Both the position numbers and the translations under genes were made by a program. A stretch of 64,000 nt of DNA from Macrotis lagotis (taxonomy: Eukaryota; Chordata; Mammalia; Peramelemorphia; Peramelidae): NCBI RefSeq assembly GCF_037893015.1, contig NC_133662.1:205231696-205295695 (forward strand), given 5' to 3'. Every line of letters starts with the position of its first letter. The first letter of the stretch is position 1. The notes below the pieces were generated by a model. The model was not told the origin of the DNA. It worked only from the letters and a program-made list of their open reading frames with translations, and made no database searches. This document shows positions 13,268 through 25,145 of this stretch, piece after piece.

Positions 13268-13440
13268 ATCTTTTTTAATATATATTTATTCTCTTTTTGT
13301 ACAAATAATGTTTTTTTATACATTAATAAAATATTCTTGTTTGAAAGTAAACAGAATACCCCCTCCCCCCAAAAAATATAGACTCACTTGAGCGATAAAG
13401 TAAAGGGGAGAGGAAAAAATTAAAATTAAAAAAAATAAAC
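13268..13440 (-). repeat. Antisense HAL1-type 3' end inserted in L1 ORF2
   Basis: From 'tttattctctttttgtacaa' to 'gataaagtaaaggggagagg' it is closely alike to 24934-25090, the 3' end of the HAL1-like element. On the minus strand it ends in AATAAA and an A-rich tail. It interrupts L1 ORF2 between 'ggtgaatgaaatc' and 'ttagatataatagacctctg'. Confidence 0.75.
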
Positions 13441-14264
13441 TTAGATATAATAGACCTCTGGAGTAAATTTAATTGGGACAGAAAATAACATAGCTTTTTC
13501 TTAGAAGTACATAGCACCTTCACCAAAACTGACCATGTACCAGGGCATAAAAACCTTAAAATCAAATGCAGAAAGGCAGGAATAGTAAATACACACTTAT
13601 CAGATCATGATGCAATAAAAATTACATGTAAGAGAGGGCTAGGGAAACATAAATTAAGTACTAATTAGAAATTAAGTAACTTTATCTTAAACAATGGGTG
13701 GATCAAATAGCAAATAATAGAAATAATCAGTAATTATAATCAAGAAAATGATAATAATGAGACATCATACTAAAATTTATGGGATGCAGCCAAAGCAGTT
13801 TTGAGGGGAAAGTTTATATTTCTAACTGTCTATATGAATAAAATAGAGAAAGAGGAGATCAGTGAATTGGGTATGCAACTAAAAAAGCTAGAAAAAGAAC
13901 AAATTAAACATCCCCAATTAAATACCAAACTAGAAATTCTGAAAATCTAAGGGTTGGTTTTATGAAAAAGCCAATAAAATAGACAAACATCTGGTTAATA
14001 TGATTTTTAAAAAAAGGGAGAAGATAACCAAATAACCAGTATCAAAAATGAAAAGGGTGTATTAACCACCAATGAGGAGAAAATTAAAGAGATAATTTGG
14101 AGCTACTTTGCCAAACTGTATGCCCATAAAATGGACAACTTGAGGGAAATAGATGAATATTTACAAAAATACAAACTGCCCAGGTTAGCAGAAGAGGAAA
14201 TAAAGTACTCTAAAAAACCTATTTCAGAAAAAAAAGAAATTGAAGAAACCATCAATAAACTCCC

Positions 14265-14443
14265 TAAGAAAAGTCTCCATGGCGTAGTGGATAAAGCACC
14301 GGCCCTGTAGTCAGGAGTACCTGGGTTCAAATCTGGTCTCAGACACTTAATAATGATCTAGCTGTGTGGCCTTGGGCAAGCCACTTAACCCCATTTGCCT
14401 TGAAAAAAAAAGTAAAAAAAGAAAAGAAAAGAAAAGAAAAAGT
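14265..14443 (+). repeat. WSINE1-like SINE inside L1
   Basis: Head is slightly 5'-truncated ('atggcgtagtggataaagca'). The tail ends in (aaaag)n. 'aaaagtct' occurs at both borders as a probable target-site duplication. Confidence 0.88.
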
Positions 14444-15070
14444 CTACAGGTCCAAATGGATTTACAAAGTGAATTCTAACAAACATTTAAGGAACAATTA
14501 ATTCCTATTCTACTTAAACTATTTTAAAAAAATAGGAGAGGAAGGAGTTCTACCAAACTCCTTTTAGGACACCAATATGGTGTTGATACCTAAACCAGGA
14601 AGAACCAAAACAGACAAAGAAAATTATAGACCAATCTCCCTGATGAATATGGATGCAAAAATCTTAAATAAAATTTTAGCAACGAGACTGCAGAAAGTTA
14701 TTACTAGGTTAATCCACCATGATCAGGTTGGACTTCTACCAGGCAAGCAGGGATAGTTCAACATTAGGAAAACACTCAACATAATTAAACATATCAAGAT
14801 CAAAACTAACAGACACCATAGGCTTATCTCAATAGATGCTGAAAAAGCCTTTGATAAAATACAACAGCCATCCCTATTAAAAACCACTAGAAATTATGGG
14901 AATAAATGGAGTTTTCCTTAAAAATAATAAATAATATCTATCTAAAACCATCAACAGATACTATATTTAGCGGGAATAAACTCAGAGCTTTTCCAATAAA
15001 TACAGGGGTGAAATAAGGATGCCCACTATCACCATTACTGTTCAATATAGTATTAGAAATGCTAGCAGTA

Positions 15071-15247
15071 GGGGCAGATAGGTGGCGCAGTGGATGGGGT
15101 GGCTAGGTGGCGCAGTGGATAGAGCACCAGCCTTGGAGTCAGGAGTACCTGGGTTCAAATCCGGTGTCAGACACTTAAAAATTACCTAGCTGTGTGGCCT
15201 TGGGCAAGCCACTTAACCCCATTGCCTTGAAAAATCCAAAAAAAATA
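15071..15247 (+). repeat. WSINE1-like SINE with duplicated head, inside L1
   Basis: The first about 31 nt ('ggggcagataggtggcgcag tggat') are followed by a second head ('ggggtggctaggtggcgcag tggat') before the normal body and A-rich tail. Confidence 0.9.
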
Positions 15248-16470
15248 TAGAGTAATAGATCAGTGGATTAGGATAGTTTCAAAAGAAAACACAGTAAATG
15301 GCTACAGCAATCTATTATTTGAGAAACGTAAAGAAATTCAGCCTCTGGGATAAGAACTCACTATTTGACAAAAATTGTTGGGAAAACTGAAAAAAAAATA
15401 CAGCAGAAACTAGATATAGATCTACATCTCACACCCTATACCAAACTAAGGTCAAAATGGGTACAAGATTTAGACATAAAGAGCAATATTATAGATAAAT
15501 AAATAGACAAAAAATACTCTATCTGATTTATGGAAAAGGGATAAATTTATGATGAAACAAGAATTAGAACATATTATAAACTGTAAAATGAATGATTTTG
15601 ACTATATTAAATTAAAAAGTTTTTCACTAATAAAATCAATGCTGCCACAATTAGAAGAAAAGCAGAAAGCTGGGAAACAATCTTCACAACCAGGAGTTCA
15701 GATAAAGGTCTCATTTCTAAAATATATAGAGAATTGCATCAAATTTATAAGGTCACAAGTCATTCCCCAACTGATAAATGATCAAAGGATATGGATAGGC
15801 AGTTTTCAAATGAAAAAATTAAAGCTATATATATAATCATATGAAAAATGCTCCAAATCACTATTGATTAGAGAAATGCAAATTAAAACAATAATGTGGT
15901 ATCATTTCACACCAATGAGATTAGCCCAGATGAGAAAAAGGGAAGATGATCAATGTTGGAGAGGGTGTGGGAGGATTGGGACATTGATGCAGTGCTGGTA
16001 GGGTTGTGAATGGATCCAGCTTCTCTGGAGAGCAATATGGAACTATGCCCAAAGAGAAATAAAATTGTTCATACCCTTTGACCCAGCAATTCCAATTCTA
16101 GGCCTATATTCAGAAGAAAATGTAAAAACTGGAAAAATTATTACATGTTCCAAAATATTCGTAGCAGCTCTTTTTTGTAGTGGCAAAGAATTGGAAATTG
16201 AGGGGATGCCCATCAATTGGGGAATGGTTAAATAAGTTATGGTACATAAATGCTATGGAATATTATTTTTCTATAAGAAACAATAAATGATCGGACTCTA
16301 GAGAAGCATCGAATGACTTAAGGGACATGATGCTTAATGAAGAGAGTAGAGCCAAGAGAACAATTTACATATCAACATTATGAGATGAACAACCTTGAGG
16401 AAAGCAACTCCTCTAGACAGTCCAGAGAGGTAGGACAACTATTATTAGACTTAAAGGTTTATATTATTCT

Positions 16471-16627
16471 TTGTTTTTTTATTTAGGTTTTTGCAAGGCA
16501 ATGGGGTTAATTGGCTTGCCCAAGGCCACACAGCTAGGTAATTATTAAGTGTCTGAGACTGGATTTGAACCCAGGTACTCCTGACTCCAGGGCCGGTGCT
16601 TTATCCACTGTGCCACCTAGCCACCCC
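16471..16627 (-). repeat. WSINE1-like SINE, antisense, inside the L1 3' region
   Basis: Full antisense copy from 'ttttttatttaggtttttgc' to 'gccacctagccacccc'. The flanks 'ggtttatattattct' and 'ggtttatattcttct' are a probable target-site duplication. Confidence 0.92.
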
Positions 16628-16945
16628 TAGGGTTTATATTCTTCTTAACCAGAGGAAGAAAAACAAAATAACACAAAACACACAGAAAAAAAAATACCCC
16701 TACCAAATCTGATGGACACTTTATAAAAATTACCATTTTTGTATTTCTTTCCCTTAGTTCTAATTCCTCATGCCAAAATTTACTAATTTGTAAATATGTT
16801 TAACAAAATATGTATGTAAAATGCTAACCAGACTGTTCCCATTTGAAGGGAGGGGAGTCAGAAGGGAGGGTGGAGGGAAGCTTTGTAACTGGGAAATATG
16901 CATGAACAACGGCTGCAAATAAATAAATAAATAAACAAACGAATA

Positions 16946-18034
16946 AGGGGGGGGGGGGGCAGGAGTCCAGTCTCCAACCTTGTGAGTGTGAAAAGCCTCT
17001 GAGTTTAAAAGTCTAGAATTTGCAGAGAGAACAGCATCAGGGTGCCTGGGGAGCAAGGAGTGCCACTACCAGGTCATGATCTCTGAGACCCCATTTGAGC
17101 TGTTTCTAGGATTCATCTTGCCTCAGATCCTCCTTTTAACTTGAACTTGGTGTTGAGTAGAAATAAATAAATAAATTGAATGTACTTCCCCTTCTCCCCC
17201 CCCCCAAAAAAAGGGCAAAAAGATTTTGTATTTTATTCTTGCTAAACCTTTTAAAGTAAATATCCCTTTGTAAAAACTATCTGATGTAAAATGGTTAAGT
17301 GGAACTGGGAGCTAACAGTAGGCAGTACTATATCTAACCAAACCCTAGAACTCTAAGGTCCAGATGTGACTGGCCATGCCCCAGGACAGAAAGAATTAGG
17401 TATGTTCACTAGAGTGGGAAAAAAATAAACAAATAATGACAAGAACAAAAATATCAAAGAAGGGATAGAACCTTTCTTGAGTGAAGGAAGAACAGGTACT
17501 ACAAACTGTCCAACTTTTATTTTGATTATATTTTCCATGGGGACATGGCCTTTGCTCTTCCTGTCCATCAAAGAACACAAAAGGCTAAGAGGGAGTTTCT
17601 AAAGCTGAAAGGGGAATATAGTGTCTCCTTGTCTTAGATGAACTACATCCTTGGCTATATACAGAAAGAATTGTAATATGTCATTGCTGAACAACTGTAT
17701 TATTTATAAGATACTGGAAAATGATAAAAGTATCACTAGATTAAGGGCAGGGACTAGACTGTGATTTCAATCATAAAGGTGATTCCCAGATGAATGAAGA
17801 AATTGCCTACCAATACAGGTTGGCATTTTCTTTTAGAAGGTTGCCTGGAGCACTGGGAGATTTACATGACTCTTCCAGAATCACAGAATTGTTATGTACC
17901 CAAGGACAGACTTTAGTCTCCCTCTTCTTGTTGGTTTTTTAGGCCAGCTCTCAATCATTTATGCCATAGCGAACTCCAGATAAGAAAAAGGCAAATGCTC
18001 TCTCAGTTTCAAAAACAATCTCAGACTGCAACTG
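16946..18034. other. Intergenic stretch, no gene seen
   Basis: Contains G and C homopolymer runs (about 16948 and 17194). No supported coding region or named repeat. Confidence 0.4.
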
Positions 18035-18125
18035 AGAAACAATAATAATTCCTCTATATTGTATACTAGTTAGATCATATCTAGGGTATTGTAGTCAGTT
18101 GAGAGTATAACATTACTGGCAGTCA
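18035..18125 (-). repeat. CR1/L3-like LINE fragment
   Basis: 'attgtatactagttagatca' and 'tctagggtattgtagtcagt' match the antisense CR1/L3 pattern. More of the same family follows at 19740-19990. Confidence 0.45.
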
Positions 18126-18129
18126 TTTG

Positions 18130-18885
18130 GTTACCTTAGAATGCTTTACAAATATTCTTTTTTTCCCCTCACAACAATGGGAGGTAGGCACTATTATAGC
18201 CGCTGGCTACTTGAGTTCGGTTCTGCCTATGAGGAATCCTTATTCAGACTCGGGAAAGCAAGGGTGGAAATAAAAATTTATTAAAAAGGTTACAAGACAT
18301 AGGAAGGGCTAGGGAGAGAGAGAGAGATATTAAAAAAGCAACAACTAAGTACATTTGGCTGGGTCACAGGTCAGTAGAAAAGACTGTGGCCCTGAGCTGG
18401 AGTGGGTTTTTATGTCTTGCCTCTTATCCAGTGGTCAAAACGTAAACTCCCTTTTTCTTACTAGACCAGGAATTAGGGAAAGCCTAAGGAGATCAGGATA
18501 CAAATTTCACATTAAACAATAAATCAATGGTACATCAAGAATGGGGGGGGGGGGTTCTCCACCCAAGCAGCTTTTAAAATTACAATGGTTCTGTTACAAT
18601 CATAATTCACTCTTTCTTGTCCATTTACATCTCAAGAGTAAGGTCTTATTCAATTTCCATCTCCACCTAATTTTCTTAGCTACATTTACAGTTCTCTTCA
18701 TCTTTCCCCTGTATAACCATTATCTCTATTTTACAGATGTGGAAACTGAATCAAGTACAATGAAATTTAGTTTAAGTGTTTTATTCAGGGTTAACATATC
18801 CAGTAGGTGACTAGGGCCAGTTTTGAATTCTGTTCTTCCTGACTCCAGGTCCAATGTTCCACCCACTATACCACTTACCTTCAGG
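18130..18885 (-). repeat. MIR-type SINE split by an LTR-like insertion
   Basis: The left part (18130-18197, 'cacaacaatgggaggtaggc actatta') and right part (about 18713-18885, 'tctattttacagatgtggaa' to 'ccactataccacttacc') are consecutive pieces of one antisense MIR-type element, about 515 bases apart. Confidence 0.6.
18198..18712 (-). mobile_element. Candidate solo LTR, antisense
   Basis: Interrupts the MIR-type SINE. On the minus strand it has AATAAA near 'ttaataaatttttatttcc', then a U5-like tail. No coding sequence. Terminal TG/CA and target duplication are not clear, so the LTR label is tentative. Contains a 12-G run at 18542. Confidence 0.4.
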
Positions 18886-19260
18886 GAGTTGTATTAGATT
18901 TTAGGAAATTCATTGATAAGTTGGAATGTTGAGAGTAGGGAAACCAATATAATGAAGATGCTTAAGTCCACATCATAGGAGAATCTTTTAAAGTGTCAAC
19001 TCAAAAAAAAAATGACCAGAATCATAGAGGTTATGCAACTGCCAAAGTACCAAAGGGCTCAGAACAGGTTATCACAACACAGTTAACTCTGAAAAATGAG
19101 AGTTTATTCAGGTTATCATAACCACAGTTAATGCTAAGAAATAAGAAAACCATATAGCCAACAGTAGTCATAAGCAAAAAGCTTTCTTGAATCCTTCGGA
19201 GAAGAAAAACTAGATACAAGTACAGGAGCCTCTTCCAGAAGACAGACACTAGAGATGTCA

Positions 19261-19407
19261 ATTTTTTTTTTTGCAATGGGATTTAGTGACTTGTCCAAGG
19301 TCACAAAGCTAGGTTAATTATTAAGTGTCTGAAGTGGAATTTGAACTCAGATCCTCCTCACTCAAGGGCTGGTGCTCTCTCTATTCATTACATCACCGAA
19401 CTGCCCT
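19261..19407 (-). repeat. WSINE1-like SINE, antisense, diverged
   Basis: 'gcaatgggatttagtgactt gtccaaggtcacaaagc' through 'catcaccgaactgccc' is a diverged antisense copy. Confidence 0.85.
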
Positions 19408-19739
19408 GAGCACAAATCTTAAATACACCAGCAGTGGCTTCCCAGTGAACTCTAACTGTGACAAGGAGGCTTAACAGCAAGAAGACAAGTTTGATTCAAG
19501 ATAAGAAGGCAATTCCTGCAAGTTTGTCTGAGCTCAGGGAACACCTGGGGCTGATGTAGAAACAATTCTGGTGTTTTGCTTAGGCAGAGTTCATCCAGAA
19601 GTGAAGGCAAAGTATTATTGTTACGCTTGCTAGGCCTTAGCTCTGGAAAACGGGATATCTCCTAATAGTAAAAAGAGAGGGGTGCTCTAGCTTGGGGATC
19701 CTGACAGAAGGAAACAGGGATTTTTTACCCTGAAGCAGA

Positions 19740-19990
19740 GATTTTGGTGAGTAGAAACAAGATAGCTGTCTTTAAGTAGTGAAAAGAGTTTCATATTGAA
19801 GAGTGATCATATTTACTCTATCTGGTCAAAGATATTAGAATCTCGGAAAAATGGATATAAGTGGCAAAGGGACTGATTTAATTTGACAGCAAGAAAATCA
19901 TCTAGTTATGCAGAACTCAACAAATGTGGAATGGGATGCCTGGAGAGGTAGTAAGTTTCTACTTCTTGAGGATCTTTGAGCAGAATTGAG
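19740..19990 (-). repeat. CR1/L3-like LINE 3' region
   Basis: 'caaatgtggaatgggatgcc tggagaggtagtaag' and 'tgaggatctttgagcagaat' match the antisense 3' region of CR1/L3 LINEs. Confidence 0.55.
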
Positions 19991-20248
19991 TATTTTAGAT
20001 ATGGGGAATTTTAGACAGCAACCAAGATCCTTTTAAACTAAAAGTTTTGGGATTTTCAGCTTCTCTGTAACTTTAATATATGGAATTAAATTAAATTATT
20101 ATAGGAATTTGATAAATGTACAAAAAAAGAGTTTCAGAAAAATGTTCTAAGAATTTTCATTTTAGCGGGTAGAGAACAAGGAAGCTTTCAAGGCAGAGAC
20201 TTGGCTTTAGTCTTGAAGAGATGAAATTTATTCGAAAAGACAATAATG

Positions 20249-20402
20249 GGGGGCACTAGGTGGCAAAGTAGATAGTGCACCAGTCCTGGAGTCAGGAGGA
20301 CCTCAGTTCAAATTCGACCTCAGACACTTAATAATTACCTAGCTATGTGACCCTGGGCAAGTCACTTAACCCCATTGCCTAGCCAAAAAAAAAAAAAAAA
20401 AA
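20249..20402 (+). repeat. WSINE1-like SINE
   Basis: 'ggggcactaggtggcaaagt' through 'gtcacttaaccccattgcc' and an A-run of about 18. Confidence 0.9.
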
Positions 20403-20559
20403 CAATACTGAAAGGTAGGAAGTTCATTTTAGATATGGGAGATGTTTCTTAATAAATGTTGATTGAGCATTTGAATCGAAGCCTTTCTGACTCTACTCAC
20501 AATACTACCTAAGTACCTTCTATGATTTTTGCTTGAGGAACCTTGCAGGTTCAGACTTA

Positions 20560-20690
20560 AGAGCAGAAGGGACTTCAGTAGTTATCAAGTTTCTCATTTA
20601 CAGAAGGGGAAAACAAACAAAAATAACCCAGGCTTGGAGGATAAACAACTTGGTCTGAGGCAGGATTTGAACTCGCCTTCCTGATGAGTG
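20560..20690 (-). repeat. MIR-like SINE fragment, antisense
   Basis: 'tctcatttacagaaggggaa' and 'ggcaggatttgaactcgcct' fit an antisense MIR core. Confidence 0.45.
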
Positions 20691-20719
20691 GAATATTCTC
20701 TCTTAAGTTAACATTCCTA

Positions 20720-21350
20720 GTGAAGTCCTCTCAGGGTTAAAAATCATTAAAAGAAAGACAGACTATTACCCTTAGACTATTCTTAGAAGAGGGAGAGAGG
20801 CCTTGCATTCCCAGTAAGACACCCTCTCAATTCTGTTAGGGAGTGAAACAGTGGACCGTTTCTAGGAAGACCTTGCATTGATTCTGTTAGGGAAGGAAAT
20901 AGTGGAAAATACTTCCAGAGAAGAGACCTTTCAGTCTTAGCCACCTATTTGATAATGGACTGTGAGAACAGTAGCCTGACTTTTCTTATTTGATAAGTGC
21001 TAAACTACGAAGACCTTGCATACTCAGACATTAACAGAAGGTCATTAGAAATCTTCTGCTGATACCCTTGCCATCTGGATGGTGAGGTAATATTTTATGA
21101 AAATCTTTTATTCTTCTCTTTGTTGCTGGGTAGATTTTATGTGTAAAAATTGTAACACTGAAATCCTTAACCAATCAGGTTGGAAGAGAGGGAGCTAGGG
21201 AGGGGGGAATGGTGTTAGGCCATATAATCTTGCTTGACTGACACCTCAGGGCAGCAACTTGATCTTCACTACCTTTGTGAGACTTGGGGGGTGCCCTTTT
21301 CTCTAGAAAAGCCAAAATAACTTTTTTTAAGTGGATTTTTATCCCACACA
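20720..21350 (+). mobile_element. Endogenous retrovirus LTR (start uncertain)
   Basis: Ends in cccacaca (21343-21350), five bases before a primer-binding-site-like sequence. U3-like features: repeated blocks ('attctgttaggga' at about 20830 and 20880; 'accttgcat' three times), CCAAT at about 21171 and TATA-like catataatc at about 21221. The 5' border is not resolved. No matching 3' LTR was found in the window, so this is a fragment of a provirus. Confidence 0.55.
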
Positions 21351-21355
21351 GTTTA

Positions 21356-21373
21356 CGGTGCATTGGCAGGGAA
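21356..21373 (+). promoter_or_regulatory. Retroviral primer binding site, tRNA-Gly type
   Basis: CGGTGCATTGGCAGGGAA matches the reverse complement of the 3' end of tRNA-Gly (TGGTGCATTGGCCGGGAA) at 16 of 18 positions, and similarity continues into the next bases. Position just after an LTR-like end supports the assignment. Confidence 0.65.
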
Positions 21374-22080
21374 TCTTAACCCACTCCCTGAGACTTTCTT
21401 GGGCATAAGCACAAGCAGATGCCATGCTGGAATGTTATCAGCAGCTTGTGATTTAGTGCCCAGGTAGATCCCTTGAGGAGTGAGGGAAAGAACCCAGAGA
21501 GAGACCTAGCTTGAGAAAAACAGAAAGCCAGAAGACCTCTGGAGGCAAAACTCCCAGGAGACAGCACAGCAAAAGATCCAAGGATGGCACCAGAGTCGGT
21601 AAGTTTGTGTACACAAGCCTAGCAGGTTCTAGGTTGACCCTACTTTTGTCACCTCCAATAAGGGATCCAGATCTTCAGGTTGGGTTCATTTAGGGCCGAA
21701 AAAAGGACAAGAGTGAAAATACTCCCATGCAATTAAATTGCCATGCTTAAGAGGTTCGAGGCTGAAGGGCCAATTCGGGCAGTTGAGTCTGCGAGAATTG
21801 TCGGGCGGTCTGCGTCTGTGGGGACAGATTCCAATAGCCCAAACAGAGGCTGAAGGGCAAAAGTGAAGGATCTGGAAGTGCAGGCTGAGAGCTCTGGGGT
21901 ATAAACAAAGTAAATAAATCTTCCTAGGAGAAATTCCAAGAGACAGCATTAGGCTGTAAAAACGGGAGGGTCAAATTTAAAGCACTGCTGCAGGAGTAAA
22001 TTATTGTGACCCCTCCCTGAAGTGCCAGGAGATAGTCCCTTGGGACATCAACATAGTAATTGGAATAAGGAACTAAAATG
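21374..22080 (+). mobile_element. Probable ERV leader region, non-coding
   Basis: Purine-rich leader after the primer binding site, with a good splice donor-like gagtcg|gtaagt at about 21599. No intact gag, pol or env could be read. Where the element ends is unknown. Confidence 0.4.
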
Positions 22081-23358
22081 TCAGGGGAAAGTACAGAAAA
22101 TGATAAAATGCTGCTGACTTTTTCTCTTCTCTGCTTTTTTCACTGCGATTCTGTGTTGCTAGAATGCTTTCTCCTCCTCGCCCTCCTCCCCCTTCCTGCT
22201 GCTTTTCTCTGGGCTGCTTGCCTGGTCTTTTTTTGGGGGGTGGGTTATGTCTTGACCTTGGGAGAGAAATGGGAGCAAAAAGGGAATTTTTTAAGAAAAA
22301 GAGACCTTATTTTGAAATTAGAGATAGGAAAGAGACAATGAAAATTACTAAATGTGTTAAATAATGAAGTCACAGAAAGAAATGTTATTTTAATTGGAAA
22401 TAGGTTTTGGAAAAAGTAAATCCCAGAGAGTCAAGAGAGTCAGGTTAATTCTAAAGTATATAATTTGGTTACATAGAAATGCCAGAAAAGGCAAACTAAA
22501 TAGTCAATCTTTTACCAGAATGATAGGGCAACATTATAGTTTCAAGATTCTGGTAATGTTAGTTATTCCAGAGAGTAATGGAACAAGGCGAGGACTCTAA
22601 GAACAGAAGAGCCCCCAAGAAAGATTTTGAACCTGCCTCCTTATGACAAAAGTTATGTAGTTTATTCTATCTGAAGAAGGAAGCTGGTAATACTCCATTT
22701 AGGCTGTTTTTTTTTTAAGTAGCTGTTTGCCTTCTCAAAGGTTTTACCAGTTAAAATCAAGAAGTCTGAAATGTTAAATGCTTTGAATGGAAAATGTTTT
22801 CTGGAAAGTGGAATCATGTCTGCAGTTTATATAGTCAGTTCAGAACAGTATTAACTACAGTTAAAAAGAGTTAATGAAAAATAATAGTGGAACAGAATAT
22901 TAAGGGAAATGTACAAGCTTCTGAAAATACTAGGAAGAGAATCAAGGCATAGAGACAATTGAATCATTTGCTAAGTGTGGAAATTGGTTAAAGAATGTAG
23001 ACAAAAGATTTGAGTAGGTTTGATATTGTATGAGTAAAAGGATTGCTTTTGAGGATTTTGGGGGCCTTGGGAGGTGATTTCAGATTCAATTAAGGGTTTT
23101 TTTTTATTTTTAATGGTTTATGGCTTCTCCAGAGTCATAGGAGGAAAATGAACTAATGGAAATGCTGTAATAGATAAGGACTGAATGGCCTTGGTGAAGG
23201 CTGGCAGTCAGGATAGTCTGTGAGTTATGTTAATCAAGTTTTAGAAATACTAAACAAGGGGAATTGGGGAACACATATTTAAAATATGTTTGGGGTATGG
23301 TTCATGTATCTGGAAAAAATCTGGGGTGAGCAAGTAATGATAAATAGTAAATTACAGA

Positions 23359-23360
<2 letters not shown>

Positions 23361-23412
<52 letters not shown>
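23361..23412. repeat. (TA)n microsatellite
   Basis: About 26 TA units, uninterrupted. Confidence 0.97.
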
Positions 23413-23418
<6 letters not shown>

Positions 23419-24722
23419 TACTTTAATATCTCAAATTGAGGGGAATCTCTAATTCCCAGAACATCAAATGTTCTAATATTAAGAAATGTTGGTCAGTAAG
23501 GAAAACTCTTATAAGTTAGAGCATTGAGAAGTTAGAATTGCATGGATAAAGATAAAAAGAATTTGTAACTTTTTTTGGCTTTGAAAAAGAAAACGATTTA
23601 AGGTTATTTTGAATATGACTTTTGGAATTTGAGAGAAGTATAAAGAAAATCTTGTAATCATAAAAAGGGATTTATAGCAATCATTGGTGGTAAGAACTTT
23701 TCTGTCTTGCAAAATTCTAGGAAGGAAAGGGAAACTACATGAAACTGAAATACATAGGAAAGAATTAGTAAATTTTGTATAAGAACAGATTTAAACAACT
23801 TTTTTTGAGAATTTAAAATTGTGTTACAATAATGAACATTGAATGAATTGAGGTCTGTTATTTAAGAAGAAGAAATTATATATGTAAATGTAACACTATC
23901 ATGGATAAAAAGTGTACACTGAGCTTTTGAAATTATCATATGTACAAGGCTCAAAACCATGGAGAATCTTATTTTCTTTGTTTTGAAAATAGTGTATTTG
24001 GAAGAAGAGATAAATAAGCTTATAAAGCCCAAATTTAGAAAAGGTTTATGTGTAAAAGATACTTAATTATAAGGTTAACTTTAAGAAAACCTGTTGTTTT
24101 GTTTTTCTTTAAGAGAATAAGATGTCAGCATGAAAACTTTATGTTTTCATGCAGGTTAAGGATTTAATGTTTAAATTTTAAAGAAGTAAAATTGCAGATT
24201 TCTTCCCCCATGTTAAATGCAGATTCAGAAGAATAGTGTAACTGCACTTTCTAATAATGTTGTGTAAATATGTGGGGCTTTGGAAAATGAATAGGAAATT
24301 AAAAATTATGTAATCCTAACTAGATGATTTATCAATGAATAAAATGTTGAAGAGTGTTATCAAATAAGTGATCTACTTTTGGAAATATAAACTATTTTAC
24401 TGTATTGTGGTCAAACCTGGAGTTAATGATTGATTGTTTTGTAGGAATAATGAGGGAAGGTATCAAAGACCTTCTGAGTTCCCTGAAAGTTTTAAATGAT
24501 GTATCAGACCTTGCTCTAGAACTATAGGTCCAGGTATAAATGTAATAATGGAAAGATTGTTTTGTGAAATCTAGTTCTTAATGTGTTACACTTATTACTA
24601 TCTTGTTAAATTTAGAGATATTCTAATGAGTTGAATGAATTCTGAAACATAATAATTTGTATTTCAAACATGGCTAATAATTAAACAGGTTTATTATAAA
24701 GAATTGTTTGCATAAGAATGTG

Positions 24723-24800
24723 ACTCTCTCTCTCTCTATATATATATATAAATTGGAATTTTTGTGGTAATGTGTGTGTGTATATATATATATGTTTATA
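24723..24800. repeat. Compound (TC)n (TA)n (TG)n (TA)n microsatellite
   Basis: Successive dinucleotide runs broken by about 25 bases of unique sequence. Confidence 0.9.
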
Positions 24801-25099
24801 TTTATACTCTCAAAGTTGTGGTGGTTTGTTTTGAAGTAAAAGCACCTAAGAAACATGGGAAAGAAAATAATAATAATAAATTGTGATTTTTTTTTTGTGA
24901 CAGTCTCTGGCTAATTGTTATGTAAGAATTCTTCTTTTTCCCATTTATTTATTCTTATTTTGTACAAATAATGCCTTTTTATACATTACTGAAATATTCT
25001 TGTTTAAGAGTAAACATAATACCCCCTCCCCCAAAGAAAATATAGACCCACATAAGCGATAAAGTAAAGGGGAAAGAAAAAAATTAAAATTAATAATAC

Positions 25100-25102
25100 T
25101 AG

Positions 25103-25133
<31 letters not shown>

Positions 25134-25141
25134 AATAATAA
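25100..25141. repeat. (AAT)n repeat
   Basis: AAT/TAA trinucleotide run. A second run is at 25318-25339. Confidence 0.9.
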
Positions 25142-25145
25142 TTGT

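Larger units (their letters stand above)
10065..16945 (+). mobile_element. L1 element, degenerate, with four nested insertions
   Basis: The 5' end carries 'gtgaagccaagatggtggaa', typical of marsupial L1. ORF1 remnant runs from 10637 (MSKKAKRA...) through a coiled-coil region to about 11.34 kb. ORF2 remnant has endonuclease-like sequence from about 12.79 kb, reverse transcriptase motifs (NYRPISLMN at about 14.63 kb, [10 protein letters not shown] at about 14.84 kb), and C-terminal 'DYIKLKSFS' at about 15.6 kb and 'CPSIG'-like sequence at 16.2 kb. The polymerase YADD region is absent: sequence jumps from about 15065 to a SINE and then to downstream sequence. Stops and frameshifts throughout. 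Ends in an A-rich (aaat)n tail at about 16917-16945. Inserted within it are an antisense HAL1-type tail (13268-13440) and three SINEs. Confidence 0.85.
22081..24921. other. AT-rich stretch, unassigned
   Basis: No supported coding region. It may be decayed ERV interior or ordinary intergenic DNA; I cannot decide. Includes a (TA)n at 23361-23412 and a (TC)n/(TA)n/(TG)n tract at 24723-24800. Confidence 0.4.
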
